Origin: Dactylellina haptotyla
Lineage: Eukaryota; Ascomycota; Orbiliomycetes; Orbiliales; Orbiliaceae
Length of the DNA stretch: 64,000 bases
Direction: 5' to 3'
Assembly: GCA_031310005.1 (NCBI GenBank)
Contig: CM062379.1
Location: 1,302,001-1,366,000, forward strand
The notes beneath the pieces are model-generated. The model ran no database searches. It saw only the letters and a program-made list of their open reading frames with translations, and was not told the DNA's origin. This document shows, one piece after another, positions 22,236 to 33,892 of the stretch. Numbering within the stretch: position 1 is the first letter of the stretch; every line of letters begins with the position of its first letter. The translations under genes were made by a program, and so were the position numbers.

Positions 22236-22688
22236 TGTTATCACATTGTTGCTTGGCTATAGGTTCTTGGTGTAAGTTTTGGGGTATATGGCGTTCTATA
22301 TGATAACTAGAAAGGGAGATACACCGTATGCGATTTATGAAATTCTGTGGTCTGTAGAGTATCTTGGTAGAATCACTCGTGCCAGTTAAGGCGATGGAGA
22401 TTATTCCACTCAATCAATATATAGTTTTTATTGTTCTTGAAAGCTGTAAACTTGTGGCATTGGGAACGTCTGTTGTGTTGGCCGCCTGTTGCAAAACCTC
22501 ACGACCAACAATTTTCTTTTGGATATAAAATCTATCATCCACACGACATTTCAAAAAGACCAACCATTTTCCCACCCTGCGAAACCTGGCTAGCATTGAA
22601 AGGGGAGGAACGCCGGTGGAACATTGGAACTGCGTGCTTCTTGCAGAGGGAGGCTGCTAGTGGTTCCCCAGTCGGCAATGGAAGTCAG
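22236..22688. other. Intergenic, tandem genes
   Basis: About 450 bp between the ATG17 stop and the next plus-strand start. The frame of the next gene stays open upstream of its ATG but has no earlier methionine that gives a better start. No separate gene seen. Confidence 0.5.
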
Positions 22689-25016
22689 ATGAGTTTTCAT
22701 TCATACGGCCGTAGCCTTCGACTGGCCGTTTCTCGTCGCCCGCAGAAGCAGCCCAGCTACCACATTCGCACGATATCGTCCAGTGGAGCACAAAACTCGG
22801 CTCCTGCACCCGAAAATAACAATAATGATGATGATAATACGAGTACTCGCCCTGCTAGGCACCAATACGATCTACGACGGGAAAGGCATCCATACCAAGT
22901 CAGGCTTGAGGAGGACAGTCAGAGCAGCAACCTGAACATATCTGACGAGGATCGCCAGTTCGTGTGGACGGCAAAGTCGGGGAATTTGAAGTCGGATTTG
23001 AGGAAGCGGGTGTATTTTGAACATTCAATTCTCCGCCCAAATTCATATGATATACTAGCGAACTTTTCACGGAAACATGCGCGGGGAAAAGTAACCAAAG
23101 AACACACCGATATTTCGCCGCCGCCGCCGCCGATTCCTAGGCGTCTGGACCAACAGCTGTTACACAGAGAACCGGAAGCACCGACTGTCAAGGCTGATGG
23201 GGAGAGAGATTCTCAGAAAGTTTCAAATCATCGCCAAGTAAGACACCGTAGTAGCGTATTTCTATGTGTGTCACTATCGCTAACGTAGATTATAGCTTTT
23301 CACATCCATAGACAATGGATTAATCAAAGGTGGAGAAGACTGGCCTGCGACCTTTTATCTCGTCGCGTGTGCTGAAGCATATGGAAAACTCGACAACCGA
23401 GTCCGGACTGCTTCAATCTCCTATCTCGTTAAAAAATTTGTGCTAGGAGGTCGACATAATGACATCCTTCGGCTGCACACTGAAATCCAAAATTCCTGGT
23501 TGCCGCTGGATCAACGTGAGCTTGATACTCTTGAATACTTCAAAGCCCTGTTCGAAGGCTACACGGAGAAACCAGCACCTAATCATACCGTCGTCACTCA
23601 AATATTAGAAGGTTAGTTACTAATTTTTTACATATGTTAGAACAACATGCTAATAGAGTTCCAGCTTTCCAAACGGCATCCCAAAAGTTCGACCGCCAGT
23701 TCACCCTCCGCCAAACTCGCGGTTTCAAAGAAGAAATAGTCCCCCACCTCCTCCTCTTCCTCTCCTGCAATGCCCCCCTCCACAACTCACTAAACGCCAT
23801 CAAATCTCAAGCCAGCAAGATTACATCCTATCAAACAGGAACAATCTTAATACCCCTCCTCTTCAACCATCTTAACAAAGCTCTGATAATCTCTCAGGAC
23901 ATCAAAACAAGCGAACAAAACGGTCAAAAACTTGGTGCATTTTATGCCACCCAATCCAACATCTTGCAAACAATCTCTAAAATCCCACGAACGCCCTCCG
24001 TCGGCATTGAACTGGCAAAAGTTCTCCTCCAACAGGCGGTAACATGGGAGGAAGTACTCGAAGCGAAGCGGTTAATTCTTCACAGCGGCGAGCCATCGGG
24101 GATTATCGACCTGCAAACGCAGATATTCAGATCTCTCCATCGGTTAAGCGCTGATATCCAGCCTGGATCTATCAGAGCGAGAAATGTCGCAGAAACTATG
24201 AACGACCTGTTCCATCTCATTAACTTCAGGGGTGCAGCGGGGGACCGAAGAATCGTTGTTGGAATTGGAGCTGCAATCTATGCCAGATTTGGGTACTTCA
24301 CCGCTCTGGAGCGACTGCTGGATGGGGCCGAAAGATTGGGTGTGGATTTCAGTTTACCAGCGGTATATACTTGGGAGATGCTGAGCAATGTAGAAGTTTC
24401 TTTACAAGGGAAGCTCAGGAAGGGCGCAAAGCCAAGGGCTGCTGGTATCGCAGTTAGAGCTTTAGGGCTATACACCCGGGGGATCAATAAAGCGGGCGGG
24501 GAGCGCATTCACCAGGGACTGATCCGAGATCTTGTAAAACTGCTAGTTTACTGTGGAGATACGGAGGCCATGCACAGTGTGTGGGAAATTGTCATAGCGG
24601 AGATGCCGCTAGAGAAACTCAAGCTCAGCACATTGTCCACGTTTGTGGAGGGGTTTTTAAAGACAGGAGATGTTCAATTCGCGCGGGAGATGATTAGCGC
24701 TGTGGATATGAACAAGAATACCAAAATAACGGCGTCACTAATACGACCATTCTTGACAGCGGAGTCACTGGATGCGAAGCTCGTACTTGACGACATCGTC
24801 AGACTTGGAATGGAACATGATATTTCCTGGGGTTCCGTGGCGCACGTACACTCCTTGTATCAGGCGGAAGAAGTAGAAGCCAGGCCATTGGCGAACGAGA
24901 GTGTGGTATCGTGGGCGGAGGCTATTCAGGATTGTGCGGATGAGGTGGTATGGGCGCGACAAGGACGCATTATGGAGAAAACTGTGGAAAAGGTAGAGAA
25001 GGAATTCGCTATGTAG
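22689..25016 (+). CDS. Probable mitochondrial helical-repeat (PPR-like) protein, unrecognised
   Basis: Exons 22689-23237, 23296-23611 and 23665-25016 give 738 residues. The N-terminus (SLRLAVSRRPQKQPSYHIR) is rich in Arg/Ser and free of acids, a good candidate mitochondrial presequence. A disordered Asn/Asp-rich stretch and a proline run coded by CCG repeats (about 23116-23131) follow. From about residue 180 the protein is all-helical, with repeated helical pairs such as GEDWPATFYLVACAEAYGKL, IGAAIYARFGYFTALERLLD, LIRDLVKLLVYCGDTEAMHS and LSTFVEGFLKTGDVQFAREM. These resemble degenerate pentatricopeptide repeats, which in fungal mitochondria act in RNA processing or translation. I do not recognise an orthologue. 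Intron 2 (53 nt, acceptor TTCCAG) was chosen because the nearer AG sites break phase or leave a 29-nt intron. Confidence 0.65.
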
Positions 25017-25643
25017 ATACGATATATATATTACGCGCCCTTTTTTACCTTCATGTATAGAGTGTATTATAGTTTCATTGAGTCTATTTTGGTTTTATAT
25101 TTATGTATATATTGCTAGCCTTTACAAATGTAAAGAAGGAATGTTGATACCCGTTAGATAAAATTTGATATATTGCACTTGTGTGCGATTGAGTCTATTA
25201 CTTTTGATTAATATAGACACGGCGTATCCAGATTAGCCTGGAAACTTCAAAAACAATATACATATACAATTCGCAAATATTTAGCGGAAGAAACGAGGCT
25301 GTGAGGCTGCGTGGTTGCAAATTTTCTTTTTGACGGGAAAGCAACGGAGGGTATATAAGTGGTGCAAAATTATATAAATAAATAGAAAAGAACTCCTTGC
25401 GTGGATAACTATCAAGCATTCAAAACATTGAAGGGAAGAACAGATGATTATAGGAAAAGCAGAAAGAAAGAAAAAGAAGAAAGGAAAATATTGCTTCAAC
25501 TCCAGTTCTCCTTTTCAACCCAAGCTAGCATGATAGCAAAAGCAGAAAATGACAAAGATCATTCATCTTTACATAATGGGCTAAAAAGAAAATTCGAAAA
25601 ATCAGATAAAAATACAACATTAGAAATAGTATATGGCGGACAG
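25017..25643. other. Convergent 3' region
   Basis: About 630 bp of AT-rich sequence between facing stop codons of the mitochondrial protein and MET30. It looks like two 3' UTRs; no gene seen. Confidence 0.55.
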
Positions 25644-27577
25644 TTAGGATTTAGGCTTAAAGCAGTAGAGTATAGCTTCGCCATCCTGCCCACCACTCAT
25701 CATCCTACTGTCACTTAAGGCCACACAGGTAACAGGGCCAACGTGCTGCGTGACGGTACGTTCGCACTTGCCCGTTCTAGTATCCCAGATCTTTAACATA
25801 CCGTCTTCAGCACCGGTAATGGCTCGCAATGAGTCAGCCCCGAGACTCCAGATGCCCTGTGTGTGGCCAAAGAGGGTCTTGATGCAACGACCTGTAGCAA
25901 CATCCCATAGTTTAACGGTGGTATCAAGAGCGGCAGTTAACAAGTGCTTTGGCACGGCTTTGCTAACAGGGGCCTCCGAGAAGTCGTCACTCATGTCTGG
26001 AGTGCTGGAAACGCTAGCATCGTCCATGGACTCGTCATCGTCGAGAGATTCAAGGTTCAGAGGTAGACATTGCTGGATGTGCCCTACGTGGCCAGTAAAC
26101 GTTCGGATACAAGTCCTAGTTCCGAGGTCCCATAACTTGACTGTGGTATCATCAGAAGCAGAGAAGAGTGTGTTTGAAGCTGTATGAATCTTAACAGCAT
26201 TCACCCAATCGGTATGGCCTCGGAATATAGTCGTCTTTTTGGTGTTAAAGTTCCACAGCCGAATGGTGGTATCAACACTACCTGAAGCCAGCAACTCGCC
26301 TTCGAAGTGGAGACAGACGACCCCGGCTTGATGACCGCGGAGGGTGTTGATACATGTCCCATTTCTCCAGTTCCAGACCTTTAGAGTGTTGTCCATTGAT
26401 CCACTGATGAGTTTGGTTTCATCGAACTGAAGGGCACGAACACAATTGGTATGTCCTTTTAGCGTTCGGATCTCGGCAGTGGACTCCAAATCCCAAATTT
26501 TAATAGTTCGGTCGTAGGAACCAGTGGCGACGATAGCGTCGTCGAATTGGATGCACACAATACCATTTTCGTGACCCCTGAAGATTTTGGATTGATATCT
26601 CCCTCTTCTCCAGTTGGATTCGACCTTATAACGTTCCGAATAGACATCTTTCCACAATCGTTGTCGCCTCTCCTTAAGATCCAAGGCCCCAATTTCGTCT
26701 TCGAAAATGGAACCAGAAGCCCTTCTGCATACTTTCTTGGCCCGTCGGGATGTCTCCGGGTCCTCCTCCTCCTGATCCGATGACCTCTTCCTATCCATGT
26801 TATCATCCGAGGATATTGCAAGTTCGTTACGACTAGGCAGGCCTTGTCCCTTGGCTCGCAGCTCCATCTGTCTTTTGGTCTGCCGTAGGCGTTTCCTTTC
26901 GAGCAACGGGAGGCCCCAACCACACTTTGTGCATTTTCTGTCAATGTGTTGCTCACACATTTTGTGCCAGACAACATCGTCATCCGCAAGTGTTCTCCAG
27001 CGGCGCGAAACTTGGGCGGCTTTACACAGCGAGGTGGTGTCGAGGAAGGAAAGGATCCTAAATGAGAGTTCCGGAGGGAGAGCCGAGATGAAGTCTATTC
27101 GGATCAAATCTCGAAGAGCACCGGAGATGAATGAGAGCTGAGGGAAGCAACATTGTGTGAGGATACCCTGAAGCATGAGAGTACGCTGGTTGGCTGGAGC
27201 AGCTGAAAAGATTGTCCAAACATGGGAGATAGCTTGCTGGTCGGACACAGGGAGCTTTTCGAGGTCCTATTATAAGTTGAAGATAGAATTGTTAGCACGA
27301 GTCATGATAATTGTTTAGTGTGCAGCAGACCCGCAGAGTGGATCCGCATCTGCAAGTCGTCATCACTCCGCTTCGAAGGGACAGGCACTAAAAATACCTT
27401 CTGGACCTCCTCCATAGTCGGCTCATCAGCCTGGCGCCGACATTTCAAGTCGGGATGGTGTCGATAGCAGTATTTGGTGTTTGTTTTGCGGGTAGGCTGG
27501 TTGGCGGTATACTGTTCGGGTATGTGTTTTGAGAGGAAAGGAACGACTGTAACTTTTGACGACGCTTCGATGTCCAT
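25644..27577 (-). CDS. sconB: F-box/WD-repeat sulfur regulator, SCF substrate receptor
   Basis: Two exons on the minus strand (27577-27398, 27266-25644) give 600 residues. The N-terminus has the SconB/Met30 blocks [20 protein letters not shown] and [14 protein letters not shown]. The F-box runs from about residue 117 ([20 protein letters not shown]). A Cys motif (CTKCGW) and an acidic/basic linker follow. Seven WD repeats fill the C-terminal half, for example [39 protein letters not shown] and [12 protein letters not shown]. The protein is the substrate receptor of SCF(Met30/SconB), which ubiquitinates the bZIP activator of sulfur assimilation when sulfur is plentiful. The ATG at 27577 is the only in-frame one near the conserved region; an upstream exon cannot be excluded. 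The 131-nt intron joins EEVQK to [11 protein letters not shown]. Confidence 0.93.
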
Positions 27578-27646
27578 GCGAGGATGTTTCCCGCTTGCGA
27601 GCCGCAGGACCTGATCAATAAGGGAACAAAAAAAAAGAAATGTGTG

Positions 27647-27653
27647 CACGTGA
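27647..27653 (-). promoter_or_regulatory. E-box (TCACGTG), Cbf1-type, upstream of sconB
   Basis: Read on the gene's strand the site is TCACGTG, about 70 bp before the sconB start codon. TCACGTG is the preferred Cbf1 site at yeast sulfur genes. A site this short can occur by chance. Confidence 0.35.
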
Positions 27654-28304
27654 GACTGGGCTGAGAGAGCCGGTGTCTCTATCGGCGTGGGATTTCGATG
27701 TCGCTGGACCGATGTCGCTGCACACAGGGCAGTTTCAACCAGCCACGGTGACCGGTGCTAGGGGTTCGCTGCGAGGAAGGGGTCGAGAGGGTGATTGAAG
27801 GGTGGTTGGAGTGGTTTGGAGAGAGAAGCAGAGGGACGAGGGGACCTTGTGCGGGCTTTTTTCTTTTTACGGGATTTTCTGCTGGCTCGATGCAAGCGAA
27901 TCGATGGGGCTGGAACGAGCCGGTTCAAGGCCGAAGGACACGAACAACGGGAAAGAGGTATATATAAATTGTATAAAATGAAAGAGTGCAGGACTCTTAG
28001 GTTTAAAAGAAGTCGACGGCTGCAAGCTGCGATCGGTTTAGCCCAGATGACGTGCGAGGGAGCTAGCCAGGTGAGTTTCTTGGGTTCAGCGGGAAGCGAC
28101 CTGGTCGGCGAGGGCTAGCAGTCAAAAGGAGCCCAAGATGGAAGGCAAAATTTTTTAAGACCTGCAGGGTTTCTCGTTCTCTTGTATTCGTTCTTCTGCG
28201 GGATTCGGTTCGCCGCCGCACACGATTACTCAGATTCGCTCCAGCTTATAATGTCTCCAAGGTGGTCAAATGGTATGATTTCTGAATGCGAAAAAATCGT
28301 GCAG

Positions 28305-28314
28305 ATGGTGTCAT
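28305..28314. promoter_or_regulatory. CYS3/MetR-type palindrome upstream of sconB
   Basis: ATGGTGTCAT matches the full ATGRYRYCAT consensus reported for the Neurospora sulfur activator CYS3, about 730 bp before the sconB start. In Neurospora, scon-2 expression depends on CYS3. By base composition alone about one such match is expected per 64 kb, so position is the main argument. Confidence 0.4.
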
Positions 28315-29615
28315 CTGGCGATATCTGGTCGATTCCGCAAAGCTAGCTTCAAAAAGGGGAGTGAAACTGCTGGAAATAGTCTCCGAATTGGAACCGTCGA
28401 GATATAAGCTAGTCTCGCGGCTTTGTGGGAGCGATTAAATAAGGTCTTAGTTAAGCAAGAAGAAGGTGGGTTGTGGGTGCTTCTTATTGTTTAAATCGAT
28501 CGGTCGAAAGCAAAATGGGAGCGAAAAGGCTCCGAATGGTGCAAGCGAGTCAAGCCGCTAAACTGCTACTCGGCTTAGCGGGAATAACGCAATGGCTGGC
28601 TGTTTCGGCACTTTTGACACACTTGGGCGGCGATCTTACACTCGGACAGATAAACAGCGATTTATCTGTCTTTTTTATTTCGGTCTCTCTGGTGGTGTGT
28701 ATTGTTATTTCAGGCTAATCTTTCTTCGTCTGTGGGGAAGGAACTGATATGGAAGGACGGAGGCAAGGAGGGAAGAGAGGGAAGAGGTCGGTCAGTCTCG
28801 GGGCTAGTGCTAGTGTGCGGTAGGCTAACGTCGTATACAGGTACGAGTATCATACACGACAAACTGGGCCAGCAGATGGGTACTCGGAGGGGAAATATCG
28901 TCCAAAGTGAAGAGCTCAGGAACGAACTGGAGAGAAAAGGAGGGAGCGAATATACACAGTGGCACACTTGGGCTTTATATTAGGGCGCACTTGGGGGCGC
29001 CGTTCGTGCTACAATGGATTAAGCCTCACAGAAATCCACCGTCCGTTGCAATTGGCTGCTTCGAATCATACAATATGGTATCTCGCTTGGCAAATATATA
29101 TCGGATATCAGATATTGCCATTCCTTTCTATTGCACCATCAGTGCAGCGGATGAGAGAAGGCGAAATGATACGGCAGGTGCAGCCTATTTATATCAGCAT
29201 CCGGCCAAGCTCCCAAATGACGAGCACCAGCCCGGCAATGGCGACATATGGTGACAGCTCCCTTGCCCCCGCCAGGGGGGTCGCACACCCAATCACCCTC
29301 ATCAGCCACCGCTCAAGGCTTGTTATCTTAATACCCGGGTGCTATAATCTCCTCTGATGCTCGGGATTCCTCAAAAAACGGGTGCGATCCAGCAATCCGG
29401 GGAGAAAATGCCCATTCTGTCCTGTGATTAGATAATCAGAGCGATCTGTGTGCCGCATTGTTGCGATGTGCGGCACTTGTGTTGGGTGCGACGTCAACTG
29501 CAACCCATCGCTTCTCCGTCGCTTCTCCATCTTCTCCATCGCTTCATTCTTCACCTTCGCCGCCATCCCCACGACCGCCACCAACGACCGCCATCGCGCG
29601 ATCCCCAACCGCAAC

Positions 29616-30624
29616 ATGCCGTCTGCGCCGTCGAATACAAAACGCGTCAAGGTACGTCCTCCCCGCTCGCAGTTCCCGGCATCCTCACATTTGTCGTTCA
29701 CTTCCTGCCGATGTATTCACATCCCTCCCGCAGGATGCCCAGCTTTTCTACTCACTGTGCCCAAAAGGCCTTGTCATTCCGTCTCCTGCCGGCGCAAAAA
29801 TAAAACTCACTCGGTTCCATAGGGCGTCCAAATATATCGACCGATAGGTACTGTCTCGCCGCGTGCCCATCCAGCTGCCGAATATCGTGCTGACGACATG
29901 GACTATCCGTGAATGGACACCAGTGTATGGCAACATCGCTACTCCCATAACCAAGGAAAATCGCACAAGCAACTTGCCACCAGAACACACACACCGATGG
30001 ACCGTTTCCGTCAAGGGTGTCTACGACGAGGACGTCTCGTATTTCGTCAAGCGAGTCCAGTTCAAGCTGCACGAAACATACACAAGCGCTACTCGAAGTA
30101 CGCCATACCTCCCCCTGCGTGCTCGACTGGGTTACATGAGATAAAAAACCAAGAGAATTGCAAGCTAACGGTTTTTAGCTCTCGACGCACCACCTTTCGA
30201 GGTATCAGAAACCGGCTGGGGTGAATTCGACATCCATATCAAGATCTTCTTCCGCACCGAAAGCGGAGAAAAGCCCCTGCAACTCTACCATCATTTGACC
30301 CTCCACCCCTTCGGTCCCGACAAAGAAATCGCTAAAGAACAAAACCGCCCCGTCCATGCCTACCAATACGAAGAGATCCTCTTCAACGAACCGACAGAGG
30401 CCATGTACGAAATCCTGACCAGCAACAAGGCACCCGAGCTAGCTCCGAAGAGAACCGGAAAGATCATGTACGCTCAGGACACCGAAGGTGAAGAAGAGGA
30501 TCGACTAGCCGAGGCCATCAAACAGGTGCAGGAGCTGAAGGAGGATACCAGGAAGAAGCTGATCGAGAAAGAGAAGGCATTGGCGGACATGAAGGCCGCA
30601 ACAGGGAAGTATCCAAAGTCGTGA
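29616..30624 (+). CDS. YAF9: YEATS-domain protein of NuA4/SWR1
   Basis: Exons 29616-29651, 29823-29847, 29924-30097 and 30179-30624 give 226 residues, the length of yeast Yaf9. The pieces join as KRVK, GVQIYRPI, VYGNIATPITKENR, then PPEHTHRWTVSVKGVYDEDV, VKRVQFKLHETYTSATR, LDAPPFEVSETGWGEFDIHI and LHPFG, which together are a complete YEATS domain (about residues 10-130). The C-terminal half ends in a helix (LAEAIKQVQELKEDTRKKLI) used in Yaf9 to join the complexes. YEATS domains bind acylated histone lysines; the aromatic-cage region (HTHRW, GWGEF) is intact. Exon 2 is only 25 nt. Confidence 0.92.
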
Positions 30625-30912
30625 CCGAAATGCTTAGAGAGGCTGAGATCAACCTTATCACGTCAGAGCAAGGTTCAATCACAACATTTTCTGAAATCAG
30701 TCCAACTTGGGGTTTTTCTTTGGCGTTATTTTCCTTTTTATATTATCAAATCCATGCGCCAACGCTTACGTTTTTAGAATTGTCTGGCGCAAAGTAGAAA
30801 ATGAGACTGTACGATACCCTTTCATGAAAAATTCAAGTTCCCAAGAAGAAAGGTATGATATATGATATATACGTTTACATATAATACAATTAAATAATGC
30901 CAACGAATCACG

Positions 30913-32911
30913 TCACCTCTTGACCCTCCCAAAACTCTTCAACGGATCCTTCCTCTTCCCCACATTTTTTCCTTTCCCTTTGCCCTTCATCTTGCCTCTA
31001 GTCACCCTCCTCCCTCCAACCTTAAACGGCACATGTGCCCCTCCGCTCCCCTGCACCAGATTTGCTGCCTGTCCCTTCCCCAGCAAATACTCCGGCACCC
31101 TCTTCATGTGTGCTTCAACCCTAACAACCTTGATCTCCCTATCGTGCCTCAAATGCTTCAAATCCTCCGGATTCTCTTCAAAATGCCTCTTCAGCTTCTC
31201 ACTTGCCAGCAACTCCTGCTTTAACTCCTTCATCCTCGCGTTCTGCACCGCAACTTTGGTAACAGCACGTAGAGCGGCGTCCATACGATATCTGAACGCC
31301 TCCACCTGCTTCATATCGAAATTGTACGGCTTCAGTTCGTTTCCTAGTTTGCCTTGCTGCTTTTTAATCCTTTCTAGCACCTTTTCGTCGTTTTCTGTGG
31401 ACGGAACGCTGGTAGGTCTGTGTTTGCCGTAGAGTTCCCTTGGGACGTAGAAGGATAGTGCCATGCCGGACTTCCCCGCGCGGGCCGTCCGGCCGATTCG
31501 GTGCATATAGGATTTAGAGGTGACCGGGAGGTCGAAATTAAGCACACACGTGACGTTCTGGAAGTCGACGCCACGGGAGACGCCGTACTCGGTATCCCGT
31601 TTTCGCGATTTCGATTTCTTTGACTTTTTCTTCTTTTTCTTGCTCGGTTGGTCGGTGCTGTTGTCGTCGACATCCATAGCGTCGGCGGTATCCGCATTGT
31701 CCTCATTATCAGATACGGTGTCTTCCTCCTCGCCGATGATTTCGTTCTCATCCGTAGCAATAATGATCTCATAGACGTTCTTGTTGAATTCCTCGACGAT
31801 GTGCAGACGGGAGTTTACGGGTAATTCCGAGTTGAGTACGCAGGCTCGGATGCCAAATTGCTCCAAGAAGAGGCGTAGTCTGTAGCATCTGTCCACGTCG
31901 GAGACGAAGATGATCGATTTCCCTTTTATGAGCTTCAGTTTGAAGATGACGTATAAGAGAAGAAACTTCGTGTCCTCTCCCGTGCTACACACCATTTTAG
32001 AATACTCGTTAGAATTTCGCTTCTCGGAATTATAGTTAAAAAGACAATTGTAAGGTGTACCTGATATAAAATTGGTTAACTGTACCACCCTCGCCTTGTT
32101 CCTCCTTCTGGTCGGGTTTGTATACGAATGCGTGCCTACAGAACAGCTCCTTCAGCTGCTCTACATCGTCCGTCAATGTAGCAGACATCAAGAACGTCTG
32201 GACCCCCTTCGGTAGCCCCCCAGCGATAATCTGCATGTCGTTCTCGTGGCCATAGGAAAGGATCAGATCCGCCTCGTCGATTACCAGGTACTTGAGGGGC
32301 GAGAGATCCAGAGTTTCGGTATTGAAATGAATTGCAGCACGGGACGGCGTTGATATCACTATATCCGGGCGATCCAGCAGTAATGACCTGCAGCAAACAT
32401 ATTCGAGATTAGCAGCGGTTTCTCTTCATCGATTGTCTCCCAGAGCAAAAGAGATAACTCACTGCTGAATAGAATCGGATATATTCCTCGCAATATTCAC
32501 CGCTCTTATCTGCTTCCCGCAGTGCTCGGTGTACGTGTCTATGACTTTATATACTTGGTCCGCGAGTTCTCTGGTCGGGACTAGAATCAACCCCGTAGTC
32601 GTGTTGCTCCCGCTGCCATTGCCGGCTTCTTTGGCGTCCAGGATCCGGTGTAATATAGGTAGCAAGTACGCCGCTGTCTTTCCGGATCCAGTCTTCGCCC
32701 GCGCGAGGATATCTTTGCCTTCCAGCGCCGGCGGGATGACGGCTGTTTGAACGGGTGTCGGGGTTGAGTAGTTGAGCTTGCCGATTGCCTGCATCAGGCG
32801 CGAATCGAGCGAGAAAGAATCAAAGGATGTAGGGGCGGCGGGTTTCGACGATTTACTGGCCTCCTTCGAGGACCAGTCGGTGTCTCCGAGCTTGCGCTTC
32901 ATGGTGGGCAT
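30913..32911 (-). CDS. DBP9: ATP-dependent RNA helicase DBP9
   Basis: Three exons on the minus strand (32911-32463, 32387-32061, 31984-30913) give 615 residues. DEAD-box motifs are in order: Q motif region ([18 protein letters not shown]), [24 protein letters not shown] within [17 protein letters not shown], then [20 protein letters not shown] and [11 protein letters not shown]. Between motifs IV and VI lies an acidic-then-lysine-rich insertion typical of Dbp9. The C-terminal tail is very basic ([20 protein letters not shown]). Dbp9 works in the nucleolus in early 60S ribosomal subunit assembly. Translation could also start at the ATG three codons later (MKRKLGD), which matches orthologues slightly better. 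Confidence 0.94.
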
Positions 32912-33320
32912 TCTTCCGTCGGTGGATGTGAATTAATTGTCGGGCTGTCGGATGTTGCAAGTTCGAAATTTTTCCTTGGTACTATTTTTTTTTTTGCGCT
33001 GGATATCAAAAGTCCGCAGGTCTTGGCCAAGCACAGATTTCGCTACGATGGTCCACTCGGAACTTTGAGCCTCAACCTTTGCATATAAATCTATTTCTTG
33101 AGGTACTATGCAATGGAACTGGGCCAAACACACCAAAAGGAACCAGATCCAAAGAAGAAATAAATATTGTTATTTGGGGCCCTTTCCGCCTTGTTTCAAA
33201 TTATATACAATAATCAGATTATATACCTGTCCAGGAAAACAGAACCCCTGGCACTCCATGAGCTTCAACCGATATGGCCATCCAGAACGATGGTTCTTCT
33301 AGATCCAAGAGCCAGGGCGT
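32912..33320. other. Intergenic, DBP9 5' side and BolA-gene 3' side
   Basis: About 410 bp between two minus-strand genes. A T run lies at about 32984-32994. No gene seen. Confidence 0.55.
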
Positions 33321-33892
33321 TTACTCATCAGCAGGAGTGGCCTTCGTCTTCAATTGAATACCATGCCATCCTTTGATATCATCTGCCAGGACATCCTGAA
33401 CCTGTCTGTGCATCTTGAGTGTCGTCAAGCCTCTGAACAATGGCGACTCGATCTCAACAGCGTACATTGAGCCACATCCACCAGATATATCTCTCACCTA
33501 GCCCGCCGTTAAATACAACCAGTTAGCACATTGGTCACCGTTTGTGCTAGATAGCAGAAGTCGGCAAAGATAGGATTAGATTGCAAATGGGTGTATATAT
33601 ACCCCGAAAGCATACAATCGATACGAAAGAAACAGTATATTGTGAGTAGTCTAATTTAACTGTGTGAACTTACTTCCAACCGACTGGGATTCAACTTCCC
33701 CGAGAGCTTGACAAATATCCCAGCCTCCTTTTCATCGAGGTGCTCAGGCGGTTCCGAAGCCGTCGAGTATGACTGTCGCCATGTTGGTGCCGAAAAGCGT
33801 ACTGGGTGCCGCCCAGGAAATGCGGCTGGGGAGCACGCACGACGCAAGCCCGGTAGGCTGAGGGAGGTTATCTGCTTCCAGTACGATGCCAT
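33321..33892 (-). CDS. BOL3: BolA-like protein, mitochondrial BOL3/BOLA3 type
   Basis: Two exons on the minus strand (33892-33674, 33497-33321) give 131 residues. An Arg/Ser-rich, acid-free N-terminus (LPGLRRACSPAAFPGRHPVR) is a probable mitochondrial presequence. The BolA domain follows: FVKLSGKLNPSRLEV, RDISGGCGSMYAVEIESPLF, GLTTLKMHRQVQDVLADDIK, WHGIQLKT. SGGCGSMYA with the following HRQV (the conserved BolA histidine) is characteristic of the BOLA3/Bol3 branch, which helps Nfu1 and Grx5 deliver 4Fe-4S clusters to mitochondrial enzymes. The 176-nt intron splits the domain after SRLE. Confidence 0.9.

Larger units (their letters stand above)
27578..29615. other. Long divergent region, MET30/sconB to YAF9
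   Basis: About 2.0 kb between opposed start codons with no convincing coding sequence on either strand. It is purine-rich on the plus strand. It contains two sites of possible regulatory meaning, listed separately (CACGTGA at 27647 and ATGGTGTCAT at 28305), and a TATATAAAT word near 27959. It should hold the MET30 and YAF9 promoters and leaders; an unannotated noncoding transcript is possible. Confidence 0.5.

Noticed and set aside
23612-23656. 45-nt or 29-nt versions of intron 2 in the mitochondrial repeat gene
   Set aside because: The 45-nt version breaks phase and the 29-nt version is too short. The 53-nt version ending TTCCAG keeps phase.
29458-29847. 129-codon plus-strand frame over the YAF9 start
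   Set aside because: It overlaps YAF9 exons 1-2 in another frame and is Ser/Pro-rich because of the pyrimidine-rich leader; YAF9 splicing explains the region.
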